64,000 nt of DNA from Cyclina sinensis (Eukaryota; Mollusca; Bivalvia; Venerida; Veneridae): the NCBI GenBank assembly GCA_012932295.1, contig JAAONU010000004.1, positions 24,312,872-24,376,871 on the forward strand, read 5' to 3'. The position numbers and the translations under genes were made by a program. The notes under the pieces are model-generated. The model did no database searches, had not been told where the DNA came from, and saw only the letters and a list, made by a program, of their open reading frames with translations. This document shows, in pieces, positions 50,301 to 62,300 of this stretch (positions are counted from its first letter, which is position 1; every line of letters starts with the position of its first letter).

Positions 50301-53300
50301 TTTGAAACTAGAGTTTAGATAAACCCATGGTTAACAGTGACAATTTCACTTTTTGTGTTTAGTATCTGCTACATGATTTTGCTAATATGTCTTTTTGTCT
50401 TATAAATTTATGTCAATTTAACTACAATTTATATTACTGTATATCACAGAAGGCTGTATGACAGGTTAGATTTACACTACATTTTACCTTCCATAAATTG
50501 AAAGACTTTACTCACTTACTCTAGTCGTGAAAGTGAACTTAAATAAGATATAGGGGAATGATCTATATGCATTACTAAAGGGCATCTCAATAAAACACAT
50601 ATACCACCCAAGGAGGGCACTTACAAACTCCCTTTAGTTTGAACAGAAGACCTCCCTACATAAAAAGACCACCCCTCCAACAAAATTTCTTTTGCCACCT
50701 CTGAGAGGGACATAAGTTTTACTGAAATGGACATAAAGCACATCTGCATCAAAACTTCATAGAGATACACACTTATATAATTCGGATAGAGAAAAATTCA
50801 TGGAAACTTTATCTTTGTCTCCATGATATAGAAAATATGAAACATACAAAAACTTACCCAATCACCTGAAGGTCAGCATTCACATACACAACGATTGGTA
50901 TTTTGACATGGTCAGCCACTGGGGTCTGTTCCTCACTTGTTCTGTTGAAAGAATATGTCAATATCAAAAACCTTTTTGACATTTTAGTATGAATCTGATT
51001 TTTCTTAATTATATAAACAAACAAGTTTTTTATAATGATACTTTGCTAAGAATCTGTAATTCACAAAATACATACACAATGATTCTGATACATAATACTT
51101 TGGCTTTTAAGTATCAGTTCAACATCTTCCTTTATATCCCCCTCAACCCCATTCATATGCCCAAACACTAATACTACTATCTATTCAAGAATATTTTCTG
51201 ATCATTCCATCATTTGGCCATTTTTTCATATTTCATTAATGTCCTCAAGACTTACCTGTCATGAAATGATAATTCACAATGCATGCTACATAAATAAACA
51301 AACTGTGACATGAAAATTACGAAATACAAGATGAATATTATACATACGTATTGACCCAGGCTGTCAGTTCCGTTGATCTGATGGTTGCGATTTCTTTCTG
51401 GTCAACATTAAACAGAAGAGCAAATTCACTCACAGCTCCTGCTTTTAATGGCTTCCCAAGTTCTTCACTGCCAAACCCTTTACACTCTACCAGTGTATCA
51501 TTTAGTGGCAGACAACCCATTCCTTTCTGTAATACAACATATTATGGTAACATGTTAAAACTGAGTGCACACCTACCCTTGTTTGAGTAGAATGAAACTC
51601 TGACACATGTTTTTTTTTCTGTTCAGTATTCTAGCGTGTTGGTTTTTAATACTACACAGAACCAATCAGGCAGGAATCTGAATCCCACCAGACAATATAT
51701 GACAATACTGTAGTATACAGAATGTGTGAAGTTCCTCTTTACTTGAGTATGCTATTATTAGCTTTTCTAGGAATTTCCCAAAAGATAAAATTAATTAATG
51801 AAAGAAGAAGTTAGAGTATCATGGAAATATTTCTCGTCATTTACAGAAGGGAGATAATTCAATAGAAAGACAATAAACAGTCAAGGTAGAGTTATGTTTC
51901 GATTCTTGTACAATGGAGTGTTATGAAGCTACAATGTATCTTCAATGTACATTTATTACCCTTACAGACAAACAGCTTTCACATGAATTGAAAATATCAA
52001 GAATAAACTGACATTTTGTCAAGTATACACCAAAATATTTGTTCCACAGGCTAACATGACTTACTGGCTCCGAATCTTTCCATGTTAGGAACTTTGGTTT
52101 GGTCAGGTAAAATGCCACCTGGTAAGCTATCTCTCCAATGTTCTCAATATCCACCTCCACTCTCAGCAGGTCTGATCTTCCTATCTCTAACACTAAATTG
52201 CCCTCCTGATCCCTGAAATCAAAGCAATTTCACCTCATTCTCAGTTATAATCATCTATAACTCTGGGATACAAGTACACTGCAGAATCATTTTTGTATAC
52301 AGTATAACTTGCTCTAACGACACTTAATTATAACGACATTCGCAGCATACCGACACATACGTCCAGTCCCGTTTTTATTAATATTCAATATTCATAACTT
52401 GCCATATCCGGCAACCAACTAGTCCCAATGAGTGTCAGTATAGACAAGTTTTATTGTAACTACCATCTACTAAAAATATCATTGATTATAATGCAAAATG
52501 CTTTCCTGTATGTACTGCAATGCAACCTGGAATTCAAGAAATCCAGAAAGTAATTATGACAAGTTCTGTTCAGTCTGCCTGACACAAGCTCAATCTGGCA
52601 GGTGTCTGCCATCATCAGAGCTGCAAAACTGATGGTGTTTTTTTTTTTTGTAAATTGCAACATGATCATACAATATGATTATACAACTGTAATATGTACT
52701 TCATATTTTAAAATTCAGATTTCAAGAGGCTCAGAAATACCAGATGCATTAAAGCCTACCAAAGTAAACCCATTCTGAATGTCATTCACTGTTTCTTCAT
52801 ATGAAATTTAGCATGTCTGTTAACAAACAGCTTGTTCTATGTTGTTTCGATCCCTTCAGAATGCTGAGTTTGAGTCAGATGAACTAAGATTACACAAGGG
52901 TGATCCAATCTTTACTTGTGTATACTGAATAACCTGCTCAGTAAAATGTATACTATAGTATACTTCAGTTACTGTAAAGGCTGTAGAAGGTTTAGGAGGA
53001 GCAGAGCTTTACGGGCTAGAGCACTGGACTCCTGATCTGGAGTTGGCTGGTTTCAATCCCACCAGAGGTTGGAGTCTCTAGTTTTTCTGCATTCCACTTA
53101 TTCTGCTTAAGTACTGGTCTGAACCCAGTAAGCAGTCATTGAGAGAAATTAATATATGTGGCAAGAACTTGCTTCCTAATTGATGTAAAATAAATGTTTC
53201 AAAGCTGAAAATTGGTAACAAATCTGAGGATTACTTACTGTCTCAGTTTGGGAGTGACTTTCATTTGAAGATTACTCTGACATATTTGATCATCCCCACA

Positions 53301-56300
53301 TCTCTTGGCAAACTCAACCTAAAAATATCAGTAAAAAAATCAATGAATTATCTATTGCTATTCTCAATCTGTCATGACTTTCTGAAAGGAATGTTTAATT
53401 AACATAAACAAGAATATGATCAATGTAAAAAAAAAGAGGCATGATTTCAAAACCTGAAACAATAAATCATTCCTTGAACTTTATAATTACCAAAGAAAAT
53501 TCAGCAGCTTGACTGGTTATTTTTGCTATCTGAATCAGAATAAATACTGGACTGTGTCCCTATCACCAGAGTAAAAACAAATGCTACTATTAATTTATAA
53601 ATTTTTGCACTTTATTCTCTTCCCAATCACTCAAGTATTTTTGTGTGCAACCAGTTTTATTTGTACAAACTTCAAAGTCACTTTTTGATCATGGTTCAGT
53701 GTTTGTGGTTTCTCTGGTTCAGCAGTCTCTCAGTCTATGTACATTTTATTTTATAGTCAAATTTTCTTCTTTATCTTAAAATGGAAGTTGACAAATGGTT
53801 TACCACAAGCATTCCAACAAGTTGGAAGTACTAAAAAATTCATTCCCACTGCTACCACATGGCTTTGAGAGGTAACCTACCTGAGCAAACACCATGTGAC
53901 CTTCGACTGTATTCATTCCAGCATCTAGGATTGGGAAGTCATTGATGTCAGGCAGAGCATCTGGTGAAGGTGACACAGGTGGTGTTTTCTCTGGTAGCTT
54001 GTAACTTATTCCAAACTCCATGGCTGTCAACACATCAGTGATTTTGTCCTGAATAAAATGAAAATCTGTCCCATTAACACAGCAACTAGGACTGCACAGA
54101 AGTAATAGCTTATAGCTTGCCTATCCATACCTGTTTCTTCAAATGTACTTAGGTATTACCCTTTTTCTTCTTTTACCCTTTTTTGTTATAACTGTTAAAA
54201 AGACATAACCACATTTAAAAATAACAAAATTATTATCTTCTTTCCTTTATGATTTATTCTTGTGAGCACATTCGATGCTGGGTGTTGCAGTACAGTAAGT
54301 GAACAAGATATGTCAGAATAACACTGAAATCCCCAAGATCAATCAGAACTGAAAACTCAGCATAGTGAGCCTAAAACAACTTCATCGGGAGTTATTTACT
54401 CATTTGGCTGAACTTCTTTTAAAATTTCTGGATTTACTAAGTAGAGCTATTTGTTCAATGACCATTTATAAAGTACAGGCCTCTATGAGCTCGACCTTGA
54501 CCTCTCGTCATCCACAACAAATCTGTTAAGTTTGAAGGTCCTGGAAGCACTTGCTCTTGGTTTATTTTCAAAGTCCAGGGTCTTGTGAGCTTGACCTTTG
54601 ACCCTGTGATCCTAAAAATGGTAATGTTCATCTACTCATCATACACAACTACTCTTTTCAGTCTGAATGTCCTGGAAACAGAAGTCCCACATTTTTTTAT
54701 ATAAGGAACTGTTTCCAAAGAGCATGTTCCTGTGATCTTGACCTTGGACCCTTAAGTCCAAAACAGCAGGGGGTCATCTACTCATCATGTCCAACCATCC
54801 TGTAAAGGTCCTAGGAGGAGAAGTCCTTCAGGACTGATCCGAAACCATTCTCAAAATGCAGGTCCCTGTGAGCTTGACCTTTGACCCAGTGGGCCCTACT
54901 CATTATGCCCAAGAATTCTATAAAACTTGAAGGTCCTGGGTGCAGTTGTTTTTGAATTATTGACCAGAAAACATTTTCAAAGTGCAGGCTCCTGTGAGCT
55001 AGACCTTTGACCATGTCTGTCCATAAATGGCTGGTTTCATTTATTAATCATGCAAAAACATCCTGTAAAGTTTGAAGATCCTGGTTGTACTAGCTCTCCA
55101 GTTGTTGATCTGAAACAATTTTCACACTGCAAGTCCCTGTGAGCTTGACCTTTGAACCAGAGGGTCAAAAGACATTTGGGTTCATCTACACAAGATGCCT
55201 GCTCAACCTATCAATTCTCATCCACTTATCTACCAAACTGCCTAAGTGTTCTCATGTTATTGATCAGAAATGAAGTGGTCTACTGACCAACATCTGCAAA
55301 ACATTATGCCCACTCTACTTTGAAAGGGGATATAAAGAGCAAATAAGACTAGACAGCCAATTTCGCCCGCCCGCTTACCTCAATAGGTAGAGCACTGGAT
55401 TAGTAATCCATCGGTTGTTGGTTCGACCCCTTGGCAGGGCAAAATTTCTCCGTGACAATTGATCTCAGACATTGAGTCTAATGTTCATTTGTCTCTCACC
55501 GCTGATTCAGAGTAGATCATGTGGGAACAGTAGTCAGTCACAGCGGAGAAATTGGCAATTACTGGTTAGTTATCCAGGAAAACCGGTTAGGTGGACTGAC
55601 CGCCGAGATATAACCTATATGTTGAAATCGGTGTTAAACCCCAAAACAAACAGCCAAGTTCAGGCTTAAAAACCTGGGTATGTACATTATGATAAGAACA
55701 ATATAACATGTTAATACCTTCAAATAAGCCTCCTGTGATATACAAGCATATCTTGCATTTTCATCATCTGGTGAAGTTCCGGTAGTTTTCTGAGGCAGCA
55801 ATGTAAATGAACTGCTAATTTTCTGCATGAAAGTTCCATTCTGCATAAACTCGACTCTGGGGTTAATCCTGTCTGGTTCAGCTATGATGCTGTATATTAT
55901 TTCAACCTCATCAAATCTGAAATATTTTGTTATATTTTTTTTCAGTACCATTACGAAATAGATATACTGTCACAAAAAAAAGCAAATAAAGATCATTTTG
56001 ATTTAAATAAGATCGTGCAAGTAAAAGTTGCCTTATTTGGTTATTTTCGGATCACCTACAAAATCAGCACAAGCACGGGTATATAAAGAAAGGACGTATT
56101 CACTGCACCCCTTTTCCCGTTTTGTGGGCCATCACGTCAAGTCTGTCGCTGTAAAATTACCCACCCACCACACCCCCAGTTATAGCACAATGGCGACATT
56201 TCTATTTATTAGTAATTCGGTACAAAATTGATAACTGCTATGGATTTAACCAGTTGCCTTTTGACTATTGATACTGCCCAATCCTTATATATCATTGCTG

Positions 56301-59300
56301 GCTGCATGATCCATCAATTTATCAGTCCAACATATTTGATTCTGCAAAGACTGGACACATGCGGCAATCTGGACTCCGAAACCTATGATGTACGCATGTT
56401 CGACGTATTTTTAAGTCGGTAGTTACTGCAATTCTACGGATTTTGCCCAGAGTGAGCATGCTGCTCGGCATTTCCGGTTACAAGGGATAGTAATAATTTT
56501 GGAGTATGGCTAATCCTAGGCATCTGTTCCCTGCTGAAAGCTGGCCCCATTTGTCATGGCCATCATCTTCCAAACTAGTAGGTTATCTATTTCATAGTAT
56601 ACGAACTTCACTAATAATTTGATAAAGCAAAAAATTTAATTTATCATAACAAATATTGTTGTTGTCGATAAAGATGTTACTTAAATAAATGAATAACCAA
56701 CTTTAATATGTCAGGAACATTAAATTTTTCTGTGCAGGCAACTAAGAGCATCACAAATTGCTTTTTTCTTACTCAAATGTTTCTACAACAGGCCATATTA
56801 TCTCTTAACTTTAAGGAAGTTAACCAAACTGTTGGTGAGCTCATCGTTTTTACACAAAACTTAAGAATAGCAAGTTTGAAAGAATAAGAATAACCTGAAA
56901 GCTCATTCAAATCAAAGCTCAAGACAGTCATTACAGTAATCCTTTTTACCTGAGAAGAGTTATCCCACCTCAACCCCTCCACCCTACACCACCATGACAT
57001 AAAGGTATAATAAAAACTTGTTAAGCACAATAAATTGAAAATATTTCGCATTAAATCTGAATTGTTCAGCATAAAGTAAAACTTCCGTCATCAGTAAATT
57101 AAATTGCAGCTTTAAAGAAATAAAAAAGGTTATACCTTGCAACAGGTTTTGCTGTGTAGCGTAGACAAAGTTTAACCTGGACACAGTAAAACTTTCTGCC
57201 ATCATGTTCACACTTCTTCTGAGCATCTGAACTCATGTTTAACTTTTCAGGACTTACTGTCACTTTGGAATGGAGCATTATCACTGGACGTGTCCTCAAT
57301 AAAACCACCTAAAATTATGATAAATTTATCAATTTACAGTATAAAAAGAATGTCTTGACTACAGAAACTAGAACTTGTCATAGAAGTGTTGAATACCCCC
57401 ACACTCTGCTTGGTTACAGGACTGAAGGCACTGCAAGTAAAACGGGTAATTTTAAAATCCTTGCATGGCAGTAGAGTGAACAGACACGCTTATGATGCTA
57501 TTTTATTTGATGGTATGATGTTACAGGAAGTCATAAAATACAAAGATGGCAAATAACCAGAAAGGAGACATATATTTGGATAGAAATTAAAATCCTTCTA
57601 AACATGGAGAATTATGGCCTAGACAAGGTCTGTACTCAACATATTTGACCTTTGACCAGTCACTTCAACCTTGACCTTTGAGCAAGGGATCTGGGTCCTG
57701 AACCCAACACACTGTCTCGCCTAGATAACTGTAACTTTGACCTTTGAGCTATGGACCTGGGTTTTACACACAACACACCATCTCTTCAAGGTGAAACAAA
57801 TATGCCAAGATATTTCAAAATCCTTCAATGCATGGAGAAGTTATGGCCCAGACCAGGTCTATGATCAACATTTGTTCACCTTTGACTAGTGACGGTGACC
57901 TTGACCTTTGAGCTATGGACTTGTCTCTTACAAGTGACTTTGTCTCAAGATGGAACAATTTGAAAGGTATTTTAAAATCCTTCGGCATCTGGATAAGTTT
58001 TGGCCCAGACAAGAAACGAACAGGGGGATGGAGGGACATCAAGGTTAATCCAATATAGCCTCCAAAAACACTTCTTATGTGGCGGGTTTAAAAACAGGAA
58101 GAATGACAAAGAGATTTTCCATAACCAGCTTCAAGCTACTGGGAGATTTTTCTTGACCTGCCTAATTTACATTGAGATTTTCCATGACCTGCCTAAAGCT
58201 GCAGGGAGATTTTCCAGTACATGACCTTAAGCTGCAGGGAGATTTTCCAGTACATGACCTTAAGCTGCAGGGAGATTTTCCAGTACATGACCTTAAGCTG
58301 CAGAGAGATTTTCCAGTACATGACCTAAAACTGCAGGGAGATTTTCCAGTACATGACCTTAAGCTGCAGGGAGATTTTCCAGTACATGACCTTAAGCTGC
58401 AGGGATATTTTCCAGTACATGACCTTAAGCTGCAGGGAGATTTTCCAGTACATGACCTTAAGCTGCAGGGAGATTTTCCAGTACATGACCTTAAGCTGCA
58501 GGGAGATTTTCCAGTACATGATCTTAAACTGCAGGGAGATTTTCCAGTACATGACCTTAAGCTGCAGGGAGATTTTCCAGTACCTGACCTTAAGCTGCAG
58601 GGAGATTTTCCATTACATGACCTTAAGCTGCAGAGAGATTTTCCAGTACATGACCTAAAGCTGCAGGGAGATTTTTCAGTACATGACCTTAAGCTGCAGG
58701 GAGATTTTCCAGTACATGACCTTAAAGGGGCTGTGCTCCAGATGACAAAAAAAGGAAAGTTTTCTTGTATTATAAATTTCTTGTAATATTTATGACTAAT
58801 GCTTAAAAAATAACTTACTGACAAAAAATAAGTGAAATAATTACATTATAAATTGATTTTTTCCCTTTCAAAGTGCTATACCGTAACCCGACGGTATAAC
58901 TATATCGTATAAGATTTAAAGTAAATATCTATAATATCACATGCGGCTATGGTGGTGACAGTAAAAGCGTTGGAAATATTTTGTTAACATGAGGGTCCAG
59001 GGTTCAAATCAGGCTGGAGCGAAAATATTTTTTTTTATTCTATTTTGACTTTTATAATCAGTTTTGAAGTAAAATATTATGTTGTTATAATCTCACGGCA
59101 TCTAAATATATAATTTATGAAATTTTTTTTTTTATGTCAAATCTGGAGTACAGCCTCTTTAAGCTGCAGGGAGATTTTCCAGTACATGAACCCAAGTTTA
59201 AGGGATATTTTCTTTTACCTGACCTAAAACTACAAGGAGATTTTTCATTACCTGGCCTAAAGGTACAGCGAGATTTTCCATCTTACTGAAATCTGTATTT

Positions 59301-62300
59301 TGTAACAATCTTAAGTGGAAACATTCTGATCAAAGTGGCATAAACTGTGAATATTCATATTGCAAACAACACAAAGTCATTTTCTATGGTATCCACTGAC
59401 ATACTAAGTTCATTAACACCAAGATAGTGCCATTCCTGTAAAACATATTTACATCCTTACCCAGGAAGGCAATTTCAAAATGTACTCAATACCTGTAAAA
59501 GTTTATATGACAAGAAAAGACACGCGACATAAAAAGACCACATGACTTTCTTGGATGGGATATATGCTTTCCTTAAATGGCCTGCTGGGATGGGATATAT
59601 GCTTTCCTTAAATGGCCTGCTGGGATGGGATATATGCTTTCCTTAAATGGCCTGCTGGGATGGGATATATGCTTTCCTTAAATGGCCTGTACAAAGAAAA
59701 TTAAGGTAATACAACAGAAATTTAAAAACTTAGAAATACTTACAATACAAGATATCAAGTTCGATATAAAAAACTCCCTTTATCAACCCATCCCAAATGT
59801 TTGTAAGAAGACACACTCACTTTGTTTTGAATGTAACTGCCAACAAGTAAATCAGGGTAGGAATTCTGGTCCAGATCCATTCCTCCAGACAGTGAGTAAC
59901 CAAACGTATTCCAGCCAGTGGCATCGGCCAAATCTTCTGCATAGATCCTCTGAAATGGAAAAACATTCCACTTTTTATTTTTGTGTTCAAACAAGATACT
60001 AATAACAGTGGCTAACACTGAAACTGACTAACAACCCTTCATGCTATCTTCATAATAAAAATTGTTTCCCTCAAGTGTTTTATAAAGAAATATCCAATAT
60101 ATTTCTAATAATAGTACTAGACTAGTATTTCATATGATCAGAATAAAAAACGGGCAATTCCTTTGAAAGTACCTTTGATACGTCAGCATGAGCCCACTAA
60201 ATGTTTATTTCAACCATTCAATTTACAAGTAAAAAGCATTTAAAAGCTAGTAATATTAACCGTAAGTATGCTGTTAGTGTTCAAATACAGTAATGTCCAA
60301 CTTACTAAACTACTCGTATTTCAAAATTATGCAGAAAATAGCTATCTGTAAAAACTTAAGAAAAAGATTGAGGTCAAATGATCACCATAGTTAAGACTGA
60401 TTCAAGATTACTATTTAACTAGTTCTATAAGCGTAACTTTATTTTACTTCTTCACCACAAATTTGTAGCTATAATTATGTTTTCAATGTTTCAAGCTACA
60501 GTTATTTTGTTAATGTTTCAGGCAAACAGATATTGCTGTTGTTGCGTATAAAGAACTGGTTTGTGGCATTAATATGATTCCTATAAGTCTAACTACAGAT
60601 ATGAAATCAAAGCGTCGGTGTAAAACTATTGTAACAGCCTAAAAAATAAGGAGATACAATAGTTTTGTAACGACCCTTTTAAAATACACATTGCATTAAT
60701 CAAATGGTTACCTGTGAATATGGTTCTTTAACACCATTAGTGGATCCTTGAAATATATACACAGCACCTCTACCTTCATATGGGGCCCCAACAGCAAAAT
60801 CTGGAAAGAAGATCAAATAAATATGTCATAGCAATAAATATTCATTGTATATTATCTGAAAGTAACCCATGAATATACAACAAAAGCATTTTACTGGCTT
60901 ATTCTCCATAAAATGTAAACTAATTAATCATGTTCAGAGGAATATATCTTCAACAAGGGCAAATCTATATGCACCCCCCGCTCCCCTCACAAAGTGGTGG
61001 GATACATGAGAGCTGTTGTAGGACAGCGCGCTCGACTATTCTCAGAACTTGACACTTAAGGGTTATAAAACCTTATAAACTCAAAATTCACACAAAATCC
61101 TTGACAAAGTTACCTCCTCTTGTGGCAGTCTAAAGCCATGATGATAAAAAAATGTTTTAAGTTAATCTGCAAGGGAAAGGTGACTAGTGCTACCTGTAGC
61201 CAAAAACTTTAACCAAATTTCTAAGTCAACTAGATGGGTGTTCAGCTGTGTGTCGCCCTTGGGTACTCTGTTAGAATAACTAAAAAGGTAAACAAAAGTC
61301 TGCTGGAAAAGACAGCATGCTAGTCCAAGTACAAGACCTGTCCACAGACAGCATGCTCCACTTTTCTCAGTGCTCGATAATTAATTATAGGCCAAGTTAA
61401 ACAAGAGGCCCAAGTGATTTTTTTTTTTTTTTGGGGGGGTGGCGTTGGGGTTGGCGGGTGGATAGGGAGTCAAGTACCTATGTATTAAATGTATTAAAAA
61501 AAAAAAAAAAAATCTGGCCGGGGGGGAGGGGGGTTACGTGGGCAGGGTGGAGGGGGTCCCCATGCAGAGGGAGGGATGCAGGTGGGGAAAGGGGGGGAGT
61601 ACTTAAACCATCTCATGTCAGTTAATATTTTATTTCTAGGCTTAAGAAGTTTTTTTCCTATTTATAAGTATAAGTATAAGCAAAAATAAGTGACCCCTGG
61701 GGGTGGGGCTCACTATGACCCGAGGGATATGGGTACCAACAATCTTTGCAGGGGTCTTGCTGATGATCAAGTATTCCAAGTTTGAATGGAATATCTTTTT
61801 GAGAAAATGACAAAAATTTCTAAGTCCAAAAAGGGGCCATAATTCACACAAAATGCTTGACACAGTTATCTCCTCTTGTGAGCAGACTAAGCTCTTGATG
61901 GTTAAAAAGAATTGTAAGTTTCAGGCCTATATCTGCAAGGGAAAGGTGACTAGTACTACCTTGCCCAAAAACTTTAACCAAATTTCTAAGTTGAAAAGAG
62001 ACCATAATTCACACAAAATGCTTGACACAGTTATCTCCTCTTCTGATTAGACTAAGATCTTGAGGGTAAACTAGTATTGTATTTTTCAGGGCTATATCTG
62101 CAAGGGAAAGGTGACTTGTACTACCTTGCCAAAAAACATTAACCAAATTTCTAAGTCAAAAAGTGGCCAGAATTCACACAAAATGCTTGACAGAGTTACC
62201 TCCTCTTATTAGCATAGTAAGCTCTTGATGGTTAACAAGTATTGTAAGTTTCAGGGCTATACCTGCAAGGGTTAGTTGAATAATGTTACCTTGCCCAAAA

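Noticed and set aside
54811..55014. Minus-strand frame of 67 codons with two similar halves
   Set aside because: The halves are two units of a tandem DNA repeat.
55378..55450. A true tRNA gene
   Set aside because: A and B boxes are good, but acceptor-stem pairing fails and a SINE body, tail and flanking duplication follow.
58162..58824. Long open frames (204-220 codons) on both strands as a repeat protein
   Set aside because: They are periodic translations of a 33-bp DNA minisatellite, open in several frames and interrupted by a MITE, inside an integrin intron.
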